Source: an uncultured Oscillospiraceae bacterium (GTDB lineage Bacteria; Bacillota; Clostridia; Oscillospirales; Oscillospiraceae). Taken from it: DNA of 35,336 nt. The DNA is taken from contig CATKZW010000032.1 of NCBI GenBank assembly GCA_949841465.1, positions 1-35,336 on the forward strand. The letters are read 5' to 3'. Numbering within the stretch: the first letter of the stretch is position 1; every line of letters begins with the position of its first letter. The translations under genes and the position numbers were made by a program. Below the pieces are notes generated by a model, which made no database searches, was not told where the DNA came from, and saw only the letters and a list, made by a program, of their open reading frames with translations. Below are positions 21,634 through 29,420 of the stretch, one piece after another.

Positions 21634-23376
21634 ATGGCAATCATTGGAATTGATCTTGGAACCACCAACAGCTTGGCGGCGGTGTGGCGGAACGGGAAGA
21701 GTGAGCTCATACCCAACGCGGCCGGAGAATACCTCACCCCGAGCGTGGTCAGCGTGGACGACGACGGCGCCATTCTTGTGGGCCGGACCGCCAGGGACCG
21801 GCTGATTTCCCACCCAGAGCGGACGGCCGCCCGCTTCAAGCGGTATATGGGGACGCAGAAAACCTTTCAGCTGGGCGAACGCACCTTCGCGCCGGAGGAG
21901 CTGTCCGCCCTGGTGCTGCGCAGACTTCGGGAGGATGCGGAGGCATATCTGGGTGAGCCGGTGACCGAGGCGGTGGTCAGCGTCCCGGCCTACTTTGCCG
22001 AGGCCCAGCGCTCCGCAACCAAACGGGCGGGGGCGCTGGCTGGCCTGTATGTGGAGCGCCTGGTGAATGAGCCCTCCGCCGCCGCTGTGGCCGCCCACAT
22101 CGCCGAGGGGGATCAGGACAAGGTGTGCCTGGTGTTCGACCTGGGGGGCGGTACGCTGGACGTATCCCTGGTGGAGCGGTTTGAGAACGTAGTCAGCGTT
22201 ACCGCCGTATGCGGAGACAACCAGCTGGGCGGGACGGACTTCGATTTTGCCATTACCCAGGCCTTCTGTAAAGAGACAGGCATTGACATGGAGTCCCTGA
22301 CCGACCAGCGGGAGGAGCTGCTGGTGCGGCAGGCGGAGGCCTGTAAGATCGCCCTCACCACCCAGGAGCCGGTCATTATGGCCATCGACGACGGGGAGAT
22401 CAGCGCCTCGCTGGCTCTCACCAACGAATGGCTCATCCGGTCGTGTAGCGCTTTGTTCCACCGCCTGGCCGCCCCGGTCCGCCGGGTGTTTCTGGACAGC
22501 GGCATAGCCATGGACGAGCTGGATGAGTTGGTAATGGTAGGCGGCTCCAGCCATATGCCCTCTGTGCGCCGGTTTGTGGCCCGGCTGCTGGGCCGGGAGC
22601 CCGCCAAGGGCAGCTCTCCCGACACCGCCATTGCCCTGGGGGCTGGTGTGTGCGCGGGGATGAAGGAGCGGGCCGTGGATTTAAAGGAGCTGGTGCTCAC
22701 CGACGTATGTCCCTTTACCCTGGGCATTGCCAGCTACAACCGGGCCGAGCCGGACCGGCCCATTATGTCCTCCCTCATTGAGCGCAACTGCGTTTTGCCC
22801 TCCAGTCGGGAGGGGGAATACTTCACCGTCCATGACGACCAGGAGATCATCTCCGTCCGAGTCTATCAAGGAGAAAACCTTTACTGTGCCGACAATACCC
22901 TGCTTGGAGAACTGAATATTCAGGTGCCCAGAGCCCGGCGGGGCCGGCAGTCGGTGCGGGTGCGGTTCACCTATGACATCAACGGCATTCTGGAGGTGGA
23001 GGTGGTCAACAAAAACGGGGAGGTGGCCCGTCTGGTGCTTCAGAACCGGGAGATGAGCGATGAGGAGGTGGCCCGGCGGCTGGAGGAGCTGTCCGTGCTG
23101 AAGCTCCATCCCCGGGAGCGGGAGGAAACCCGTGCCCTCATCGCCCGTGCGGAGCGGCTGTACGTAGCCACCGTGGGCGGACTGCGGGAGCAGGTATTCC
23201 GCATTCTGGGCTGGTATCAAAACATTCTGAACACTCAGGACCCTCTATTGGTGGCCAAGGCCACCAAGCGGGTGAGCCTGTTCCTGGATCGGGTGGAGGA
23301 CGTTGTGGGGGACGACGGTCTGTCGGATTTTACCTTTGACCTGTCCGGCGATAACGAGGAGGACGAGAATCAATGA
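21634..23376 (+). CDS. HscC-like Hsp70 chaperone
   Basis: The 580-residue protein is an Hsp70 with a complete ATPase domain: IGIDLGTTNSLAAVW (phosphate loop 1), VVSVPAYFAEAQRSATKRAG, VFDLGGGTLDVSLV (phosphate loop 2) and VMVGGSSHMPSVRRFV (adenosine site). The substrate-binding part (about 385-580) is short and there is no long lid or acidic EEVD-like tail of the DnaK type; it ends GDNEEDENQ. These traits, and the genes next to it, point to the HscC subfamily rather than the housekeeping DnaK, which would be in a grpE-dnaK-dnaJ operon. GGGGAGGGG precedes the ATG at 21634. The stop overlaps the next start (ATGA). Confidence 0.88.
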   Translation: MAIIGIDLGTTNSLAAVWRNGKSELIPNAAGEYLTPSVVSVDDDGAILVGRTARDRLISHPERTAARFKRYMGTQKTFQLGERTFAPEELSALVLRRLREDAEAYLGEPVTEAVVSVPAYFAEAQRSATKRAGALAGLYVERLVNEPSAAAVAAHIAEGDQDKVCLVFDLGGGTLDVSLVERFENVVSVTAVCGDNQLGGTDFDFAITQAFCKETGIDMESLTDQREELLVRQAEACKIALTTQEPVIMAIDDGEISASLALTNEWLIRSCSALFHRLAAPVRRVFLDSGIAMDELDELVMVGGSSHMPSVRRFVARLLGREPAKGSSPDTAIALGAGVCAGMKERAVDLKELVLTDVCPFTLGIASYNRAEPDRPIMSSLIERNCVLPSSREGEYFTVHDDQEIISVRVYQGENLYCADNTLLGELNIQVPRARRGRQSVRVRFTYDINGILEVEVVNKNGEVARLVLQNREMSDEEVARRLEELSVLKLHPREREETRALIARAERLYVATVGGLREQVFRILGWYQNILNTQDPLLVAKATKRVSLFLDRVEDVVGDDGLSDFTFDLSGDNEEDENQ

Positions 23377-25076
23377 ACTGGCCCTGGAGTGAGCTGGGCC
23401 TTCCCGGTCCGGCTGATCTATCCGAGGTGCGCCGCGCCTACGCGGAGCGGTTGAAGACCACCCACCCGGAGGAGGACCCGGAGGGCTTTCAGCGCCTCCA
23501 CGAGGCTTATCAGCAGGCCCGCTGCCTGGCGCGGAAGGGCGGGAGGGCCTCCTATCGGCCGGCCCCGTCTCAGCCTCAGGAGCAGGAGGAGCGCCGGGAA
23601 GAGCCCGGCTGGGACTATGATGAGCTCGTCGCACCGGAGGGTGAGGAGGAAGACGAAGCTGGGGAATCGGTGCCGGACTGGGACTTCGAGGGCATCTTCT
23701 CCCAGCAGGCGGCCCAGCGGGCGGAGGAGCGGGAGCGCCACGCTCAGGAGCGGCGGGACACCTATTTTGCCCGGCATAGTCCGGCCACACCGGAGGAGAC
23801 GAAACGGCTGGAGGAGCAGTGGCCCAGACTGGAAAAAGCCTTGACTACGCTGGAGGAGCTTCATGCCGGCGGCGCGCCGCTGTATGTCTGGACTTCGTTC
23901 CTCAACAGCAGCGCTTTTTTCGGGGTGAAGGGCGACCAGGATTTTATCACCGGACTTGAGGACTTTCTGCGGCGCACGCCGGACCTGGATGGGCAGGTGA
24001 AGGTAGAGCTGTCCAAGGCGTTCGGCCTGCGCCGGAAGGATGTGCCTCCCATGTGGCAGGGGCTTCGGGAGCTTTTGGTGGAGGGAGCGCCGCCGAGGGT
24101 GGAGGAAAAGCCCCTCCGGGAAAAGGCCGGGAAAAAAAGCCGGATGATTATCGCTGCCGCCGTTGCCGCAGTGCTGATTTTAGCCGCTGCTTTGGGCGCG
24201 GGACTGCTTCCTGCGGCCATCGACCATCTGGCCGGAGTACCGGAGCAGAAGGACCGGGAGCTGCTGTGCCGGTATATGGAGGAGGACTTTGGCCGGGCGA
24301 TGGAGTCCCAGTGGAAGGGTCGGGACAATTACGAGAATCTCTACGCACCCTGGGACCAGCCGGATCTGCTGTTCATGGCCTGGCCGGAGGGAGAGCGGGA
24401 CCTGATGGAGGGGCAGCGGGGCTATACCACCAACTACAGCAATGTGATGGTGACGCAGGCGCTGAAGGATTTTGCCAAGGAGCAAAGCTGGGAGCTTGCC
24501 CTCATCCAGGAGGGCGGCTGTGACGGCGTCATGGGAGCCTACGGCGCCTCACCGGGGAGCTATGTGCTGCGCCTGCCTCTGACAGGCGGGGGAGAGGGGA
24601 TCACCAAGCTGGGACAGCTGCTGGAGGATCTTGCGTTGGAGCCCTGGTATCAGGCGTTTCCGCCCTCATTCCAGATGATTTTAGCCTACTACGATCTGAC
24701 TTACTTCACCTATACCTCGGATGAACCCTTTGATGCGGACAGTGTCCGGGCTTACTATGAAAATGAGGTGGGAACCGCTCTGTGCGCTTTCCTGGTGGAG
24801 GAAAGCGGCCTGGCTCGTGAGGATTTCGGCGGGGACGGCTATAAGCTGGAGCCCCAGGGGCCAGTGGAATTGGATGGGAAGACGTACTTCCTGGTGAGCG
24901 GTCTGGACGCGGCGGCCGGGGAGACGGTGCGGCAGTACCTGTTCAACGGAGTTCAGCTGGTCAGCCTCCCTGCGGAGGAATTCAGCCTGAATTTGAAAGC
25001 CTATCAGCTCAACGGCGATCGGTTCAGCAGCGATTGGGCGGATCTGCCCCGATTTATATGGATCTCTCGGAAGTGA
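23373..25076 (+). CDS. Membrane-anchored J-like domain protein, probable Hsp70 partner
   Basis: The 567-residue protein begins with a short J-like domain: helix ADLSEVRRAYAERLKTT, then HPE (residues 31-33) in place of the HPD tripeptide, then EDPEGFQRLHEAYQQA. This is the form found in DjlB/DjlC-type partners of HscC. An acidic, Glu/Arg-rich linker (60-130) follows, then a conserved-looking helical region (about 130-240). There is a single membrane segment at about 258-280, preceded by GKKSR, which predicts the N-terminus inside. Residues 285-567 would then lie outside and resemble no domain I know. It overlaps the Hsp70 gene by four bases and lies 25 bases before the DUF1266 gene. Confidence 0.8.
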   Translation: MNWPWSELGLPGPADLSEVRRAYAERLKTTHPEEDPEGFQRLHEAYQQARCLARKGGRASYRPAPSQPQEQEERREEPGWDYDELVAPEGEEEDEAGESVPDWDFEGIFSQQAAQRAEERERHAQERRDTYFARHSPATPEETKRLEEQWPRLEKALTTLEELHAGGAPLYVWTSFLNSSAFFGVKGDQDFITGLEDFLRRTPDLDGQVKVELSKAFGLRRKDVPPMWQGLRELLVEGAPPRVEEKPLREKAGKKSRMIIAAAVAAVLILAAALGAGLLPAAIDHLAGVPEQKDRELLCRYMEEDFGRAMESQWKGRDNYENLYAPWDQPDLLFMAWPEGERDLMEGQRGYTTNYSNVMVTQALKDFAKEQSWELALIQEGGCDGVMGAYGASPGSYVLRLPLTGGGEGITKLGQLLEDLALEPWYQAFPPSFQMILAYYDLTYFTYTSDEPFDADSVRAYYENEVGTALCAFLVEESGLAREDFGGDGYKLEPQGPVELDGKTYFLVSGLDAAAGETVRQYLFNGVQLVSLPAEEFSLNLKAYQLNGDRFSSDWADLPRFIWISRK

Positions 25077-25101
25077 GCCGTATGTTTGGGAGGGGACCAC
25101 T

Positions 25102-26289
25102 ATGGATTGGATCAAGAAAAACGGGCCGGTGGTGCGGCTTTTGGTGTGCCTGGCCCTATCGATAGCGTTTGCTCTGGGGCTTGCCCGGCCTGCCTGGATG
25201 CTTTACGTCCAGATGAAGGACCTGGACCCCGGCGGGGTGGGCAGCGAGGCCCAGGCGGATACGCCGGTGGCCCATTCCATCAAGGAGATGGAGGCGCTGG
25301 ACCATTTTGCCGTCCACGCTGTCCAGCGGGGCTGGGATGACTCCGAGGGGGTTCATCTGTCCGGCGTTTACTACAGACTCGTCACGCTGGATAGCGGTGA
25401 GCAGATTGCCATGCGGTACAATTTGGATGCCGACCGGTACGACCCGGCCAATGATTTTTGGAGTTCTCCCATCGGTGCCTGGCGGCCCTGGACGCTGACG
25501 GACCAGGAGCGGGCTATTCTGGCCCGGGAAGCGCCTGATCTGGCCGCCACGGACTATTATGCGGATATGCTGGGCAGTCATGGGTCCGCCCTGGACCGGG
25601 AGAGCTTTACGACCCGATTTATTATCTTTGGCACGATCGGGGCCTTGGCGGTGCTGGCAGCGATCCGAGCCCTACGGAATCTCTGCCGGAAGAAAAGGGC
25701 GGAGATTACCCAGACGAAAAACGACCTGGAACTGTGGCTGGTGGGCACCTACGCCATCTGGGGGCAGTTTTACGCCGGGCTGTACGGGTCCGGGATGGAG
25801 GCCGCCCGGAAGGGACCGTTCCACATCGGTGCGGTGCCCAGGACGCCGGAGACGGTGAAAGAGATGAAGGAAACCTTGGAGGACAGCTGGGACATCGGCA
25901 GCTACGAAGAGCTGCTGGACACGGTGGAGTACATGAGCGTGGGTCCCGGTTTCCATAACTGCATGAACCAGACGGGCCGGGCCTGGGAGCTGTGCCGGTC
26001 CATGCAGCTGCTGGGCTGTGCCTATTTGCTGGACTGGTGCAGCCGTGAGGAGATGATCCGCCGGTCCTGCGAGGTGGGGAAGATCATCCAGCGTACCTTC
26101 CAGTCCTGGGATGAGCTGTGCCAGAGCTTTCTGGATGGATTTGCCGCCTGGAAGCTGTCCGGCTCCGCCGGTGAGGCCGGCATGGCCGCTGTCCAGCAGC
26201 GGGCGGACGTGTACTGGGCCATCAAAGGGCGGAAGGACAGCCCGTACAATCTGCCCTGGAGGATGGAGCTGAGCCCACAGAAGAAATAA
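25102..26289 (+). CDS. DUF1266 domain membrane protein
   Basis: The 395-residue protein has one membrane segment near residues 10-35 and another at about 172-192, which is followed by RNLCRKKR. The predicted topology is N-in, a 135-residue external loop, and a cytoplasmic C-terminal part. The C-terminal region (about 245-365) fits DUF1266: EDSWDIGSYEELLDTVEYM, GRAWELCRSMQLLGCAYLLD, CSREEMIRRS and FQSWDELCQSFLDGFAAWKL. The function of DUF1266 is unknown. In Escherichia coli two DUF1266 proteins (YbeR, YbeU) are encoded beside hscC, djlB and djlC, the same gene set as here. GGGAGGGG lies before the ATG. A strong terminator follows. Confidence 0.82.
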   Translation: MDWIKKNGPVVRLLVCLALSIAFALGLARPAWMLYVQMKDLDPGGVGSEAQADTPVAHSIKEMEALDHFAVHAVQRGWDDSEGVHLSGVYYRLVTLDSGEQIAMRYNLDADRYDPANDFWSSPIGAWRPWTLTDQERAILAREAPDLAATDYYADMLGSHGSALDRESFTTRFIIFGTIGALAVLAAIRALRNLCRKKRAEITQTKNDLELWLVGTYAIWGQFYAGLYGSGMEAARKGPFHIGAVPRTPETVKEMKETLEDSWDIGSYEELLDTVEYMSVGPGFHNCMNQTGRAWELCRSMQLLGCAYLLDWCSREEMIRRSCEVGKIIQRTFQSWDELCQSFLDGFAAWKLSGSAGEAGMAAVQQRADVYWAIKGRKDSPYNLPWRMELSPQKK

Positions 26290-26304
26290 GCGTTCAACAT
26301 ATCA

Positions 26305-26344
26305 AAAGTGTGCCTGGAGGAAATGCCCCCGGGCACACTTTTTA
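26305..26344. terminator. Bidirectional terminator between the DUF1266 and MATE genes
   Basis: The stem 26305-26315 with 26333-26343 is perfect for 11 pairs and extends inward by three more. T5 follows on the plus strand and TTTTG on the minus strand. It serves both convergent genes. Confidence 0.85.
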
Positions 26345-26354
26345 GTGCTACGTT

Positions 26355-27701
26355 TTATAATTCGTCCTGTGTCTGCCGGGCTGCGCACCATGGCCCGCTT
26401 CTGTAGAACAGAATGGAGAGCACCGTCCCCACCGCCCAGCCGATGGGCCACGCGCACCAGATGCCCGTCACTCCGAAGACGCCGGAGAGTATCTTGGCCA
26501 GCACCACGCGGAGGATCAGGTCGGTGAAGGTGCATACCATGAATTTCTTCATCAGGCCGGAGCCGCGGAGGATACCGTCCGCCACCAGCTTGGCGGAGAT
26601 CACGAAGTAAAACGGCGCGAGGATGCGCAGGAACTGCACGCCTGTGGCCACCGCCGTTTCGCTGGCCGCGTCCAGGAAGATGTACACCAGATACTGTCCG
26701 GCGAAAGAGTAGAGCAGGAACAGGGGTACGCTCAGCATCCACACCAGCTTCAGCCCGGCCCGGAACCCCGACTTCACGCGGGACAGTTTATTCGCGCCAA
26801 TGTTCTGGGCGGTGAAGTTGGAGATTCCGTTGCCCAGAGTGGTAAAGGAGGTGATGACCAGGTTGTTCAGCTTGACGGAGGCGGAATACCCTGCCATCAC
26901 GCTGGAGCCGAACCCATTGATGACGCCTTGAATGACGATGTTGCCGATAGAGATAAAGCTCTGCTGTAAAATGCTGGGTACTGCCACCACCGCGATGCGC
27001 CGAAACAGCGGCCAGGAGAAGGGGGCGGCTTTTCCGTCCGTCTCAATCTTCCGGAACCGCCGGAGCACAAAGACCAGAGCCAGGACGCAGCTGACCCCCT
27101 GGCACAGGAAGGTGGCCCAGGCCACGCCGTCCACCCCCATGTGAAAGGCGGTGACGAACAGGATATCCACCGCGATGTTGGACAGGGAGGAGGCGGCCAG
27201 GAAGAAAAACGGCGTCTTGGAATCGCCCAGGGCGGAGAAGATGCCGGTGGCAACATTATAATAAAATACGAAGGGCAGGCCCAGGATATAGATGTCCAGA
27301 TAGAGCTTGGAGTCTGCCATCACGTTGCCCGGCGTATGGATGAGCTGGAGAAGCTGGGTGCAGAACAGGGCGCCCGCCGCCATCAGCACCAGGCAGACCA
27401 TGCCGCTGGCGATTAGGGTGGTGTACACCGCCGTTTTCAGCTCCCGGAACTGTTTTGCCCCGAAGAGCTGGGACACCACCACCGAGCAGCCGATGTTGCA
27501 GCCAAAGGCAAAGGCCAGGAAGATCAGCGTGACCTCATAGCTGTTGCCCACTGCCGCAAGGGCGTCCTCCCCCACAAATCTGCCGGCCACAAAGCTGTCG
27601 GCCAGATTATACAGCTGCTGAAAGATGATACTGCCGAACAGCGGCAGACAGAAGCTCCAGAGCACCGCTTCCGGCTTGCCTACGGTCAGGTCCTTGTTCA
27701 T
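26355..27701 (-). CDS. MATE family efflux transporter
   Basis: The 448-residue protein has 12 predicted membrane segments in two similar halves and the MATE signature near the N-terminus: PLFGSIIFQQLYNLADSFVA, followed by LAAVGNSYEV. SVVVSQLFGAKQ and, in the second half, GNGISNFTAQNIGANKL are the repeated loop motifs. MATE carriers export cationic drugs or metabolites using Na+ or H+. The substrate is unknown. It resembles the DinF/NorM-like branch common in gut Firmicutes. GGAGGCG precedes the start. It is a single-gene unit with promoter at 27754-27782. Confidence 0.9.
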   Translation of the reverse strand: MNKDLTVGKPEAVLWSFCLPLFGSIIFQQLYNLADSFVAGRFVGEDALAAVGNSYEVTLIFLAFAFGCNIGCSVVVSQLFGAKQFRELKTAVYTTLIASGMVCLVLMAAGALFCTQLLQLIHTPGNVMADSKLYLDIYILGLPFVFYYNVATGIFSALGDSKTPFFFLAASSLSNIAVDILFVTAFHMGVDGVAWATFLCQGVSCVLALVFVLRRFRKIETDGKAAPFSWPLFRRIAVVAVPSILQQSFISIGNIVIQGVINGFGSSVMAGYSASVKLNNLVITSFTTLGNGISNFTAQNIGANKLSRVKSGFRAGLKLVWMLSVPLFLLYSFAGQYLVYIFLDAASETAVATGVQFLRILAPFYFVISAKLVADGILRGSGLMKKFMVCTFTDLILRVVLAKILSGVFGVTGIWCAWPIGWAVGTVLSILFYRSGPWCAARQTQDEL

Positions 27702-27753
27702 GATACGTTCGCCTCCATCAAATTCTGCGCTGCTGAGCTTGGACTGCGTGCCT

Positions 27754-27782
27754 ATTATAGTGCGCGTGCTGCCAAATGTAAA
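27754..27782 (-). promoter_or_regulatory. SigA-type promoter of the MATE gene
   Basis: On the minus strand TTTACA (27782-27777) is followed by 17 bases and consensus TATAAT (27759-27754). The transcript would start near 27747, about 45 bases before the start codon. Confidence 0.75.
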
Positions 27783-27874
27783 AGGTCATTTATCCAGAAA
27801 TGAAGGCAGATGGCGGGAAAAAATTGTACGTTATTTCTTGAAAGACATATTTGCCTGCGCAAAAAAATAAGGGG

Positions 27875-27903
27875 TTGTGTTTTTGCTCGAAAACCGTTAT
27901 AAT
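27875..27903 (+). promoter_or_regulatory. Promoter of yajC
   Basis: Consensus TATAAT (27898-27903) has TTGTGT (27875-27880) 17 bases upstream. The predicted start is near 27910, about 42 bases before the GTG start codon. Confidence 0.65.
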
Positions 27904-27951
27904 ACATCCATATAAGCTCTGTTCAAATTTTTACATTGGGGGAAAATCTAA

Positions 27952-28272
27952 GTGGAAATTATTATGATCGTGGTCATGATCGGCATCATGTATTTCTTGA
28001 TGATCCGGCCGGAGAGCAAGAAGAAAAAGGCGGCCGAGGAGATGCGCAGCAGCTTAAAGGTGGGGGATACCATCACCACCATCGGCGGCATCGTTGGCAC
28101 CATCTGCGCTGTGAAGGAGCAGACCATCGTGATGGAGACCGGGGCGGACCGCGTTCGCATTGAGTTTACAAAGTGGGCCGTCTCCAGCAAGGGCACTCAG
28201 AGCACTGAGGAGGCGCCTGTCCCTGAAAAAGAGGAGAAGAAGGACAGGAAGGACAAAAAAGACGACAAGTAA
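27952..28272 (+). CDS. yajC: Preprotein translocase subunit YajC
   Basis: The 106-residue protein has one N-terminal membrane segment (MIVVMIGIMYFLMIRP) and then the YajC signature LKVGDTITTIGGIVGTI, followed by KEQTIVMETG and a lysine-glutamate-rich tail. YajC is an accessory subunit of the Sec translocon, associated with SecDF. The start is GTG at 27952, which has a GGGGGAA ribosome site about 8 bases upstream; an in-frame ATG at 27964 is too far from it. secD/secF are not seen in this window. A hairpin terminator containing the next gene's ribosome site follows. Confidence 0.93.
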   Translation: MEIIMIVVMIGIMYFLMIRPESKKKKAAEEMRSSLKVGDTITTIGGIVGTICAVKEQTIVMETGADRVRIEFTKWAVSSKGTQSTEEAPVPEKEEKKDRKDKKDDK

Positions 28273-28295
28273 ACGCCTAGGTCCAGTCATGACAG

Positions 28296-28344
28296 GCACC
28301 CCTTTTGCATATGGTATAGAAACCATGTGAAAAGGGGTGCTTTT
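28296..28344 (+). terminator. Long terminator hairpin containing the ribosome site of the next gene
   Basis: An 11-pair outer stem (28296-28306 with 28330-28340) continues into an 8-pair inner stem (28308-28315 with 28322-28329) and ends in T4. The 3' arm includes AAAGGGGTG, the Shine-Dalgarno of the gene that starts at 28346. Termination and ribosome-site occlusion are therefore built into one structure. Confidence 0.8.
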
Positions 28345-28345
28345 A

Positions 28346-28768
28346 ATGGGTAAGGCTGAGGAGCGGGGGACCAACGCCGTGCAGATGGCCACCGGGGTGG
28401 CGCTGGGCGGCCTGTTGGCGCTGGGGGTGGAGCTGGTGATCCTGCTGCTGGGTGCGCTGGCGGTGTCCAATGGGATTTTAAAGGAGGATTCTGCGCCCCA
28501 GCTCACGGCGGCGGCCTGTGTTCTGGGCTGTTTTGCAGGGGGGCTGCTGGCCTGCTCCAGATGGCGCTCCAGGCGTCTGCTCGGGGGGCTGGCCGCGGGG
28601 ACGGTTTGCTACCTGCTCATACTGGCGGTGAGCTTGCTCATGAGCGACGCGCCCACGCTGGGGGCCCAGGCCCTCATCGAGCTGGCGGGCTGCCTGTGCG
28701 GCGGCGCTCTGGCGGGTATGCTGGGGGGCCGTCAAAAGAAAAAGCGGCCCTCAGTCCGGAAAAAATGA
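28346..28768 (+). CDS. TIGR04086-like (YrzE-type) membrane protein
   Basis: The 140-residue product has four hydrophobic segments (about residues 14-38, 48-66, 72-92 and 103-124) and a basic tail (GGRQKKKRPSVRKK). Small four-helix proteins of the TIGR04086 family are typically found next to yajC in Clostridia, and the size and layout match. No function is known. The ATG at 28346 is chosen because AAAGGGGTG lies 7 bases upstream; a GTG at 28337 lies inside it. The ribosome site is in the 3' arm of a terminator hairpin, and no promoter was found between yajC and this gene. Its expression may therefore depend on read-through. Confidence 0.75.
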   Translation: MGKAEERGTNAVQMATGVALGGLLALGVELVILLLGALAVSNGILKEDSAPQLTAAACVLGCFAGGLLACSRWRSRRLLGGLAAGTVCYLLILAVSLLMSDAPTLGAQALIELAGCLCGGALAGMLGGRQKKKRPSVRKK

Positions 28769-28799
28769 CATTCAGCCCCGTCAGCGGGCACGGAAGCAC

Positions 28800-28828
28800 T
28801 TGACAAAAGTGTGCAAAGTATCTATAAT
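28800..28828 (+). promoter_or_regulatory. Consensus promoter of greA-lysS
   Basis: Perfect TTGACA (28800-28805), a 17-base spacer and perfect TATAAT (28823-28828) make this the best promoter in the window. The transcript would start near 28835, leaving a leader of about 77 bases. Confidence 0.9.
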
Positions 28829-28911
28829 TCCATAGAATAACTGTTGCGACCCCGTGCCATGCCCGTGGCGGTTCACGATTCCCGCAGGGGATCAGAAAGG
28901 ATGAAGACAAG

Positions 28912-29385
28912 ATGGCCAAGGAATATAAGCTGAGCGCTGAGCGCCTGGAGGAACTGAAAAAGGAACTGACCTACCTTAAGACCGTACGGGAGAAGGAGGT
29001 GGCCGACCTCATCAAGGAGGCCCGGTCCTTTGGCGACCTGTCGGAGAACAGCGAGTACGATGAGGCGAAGAATGAGCAGGGCAAGCTCTACTCCCGGATT
29101 GCCGAGCTGGAGAACATTTTAGCCAACTACGTGGTCATTGAGGAGAATGCCGATGACTCCGACGTGGTGGGTATGGGCAGCAAGATCACGGTAAAGGATG
29201 TGGTCACCGGCGAGGAAGAGACCTATCAGGTGGTGGGCTCCCAGGAGGCCGACCCCATGAACGGCCGCATCTCTGAGGAATCCCCCTTCGGCAGGGCCCT
29301 GCTGGGCAGGGCTGTGGGCGACATCGCCGTGGTTGAGGCCCCTGCGGGCAACATTGAATATGAGGTAGTCGCCATCCAGCGATGA
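28912..29385 (+). CDS. greA: Transcription elongation factor GreA
   Basis: The 157-residue protein has the GreA two-domain layout: an N-terminal coiled-coil (about residues 7-75, with EARSFGDLSENSEYDEAKNE carrying the acidic tip residues) and a C-terminal FKBP-like domain ending in SPFGRALLGRAVGDIAVVEAP. GreA enters the RNA polymerase secondary channel and triggers cleavage of backtracked transcripts. It is encoded 35 bases before lysS without a terminator, a common order in Firmicutes. AAAGGATG precedes the ATG. Confidence 0.97.
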   Translation: MAKEYKLSAERLEELKKELTYLKTVREKEVADLIKEARSFGDLSENSEYDEAKNEQGKLYSRIAELENILANYVVIEENADDSDVVGMGSKITVKDVVTGEEETYQVVGSQEADPMNGRISEESPFGRALLGRAVGDIAVVEAPAGNIEYEVVAIQR

Positions 29386-29420
29386 GGGCGGCCCGTTACG
29401 ATACAAAGGAGAGAGTATCA

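Noticed and set aside
21607..22554. 315-residue minus-strand reading frame
   Set aside because: It lies opposite the Hsp70 ATPase domain, has no ribosome site and no family features.
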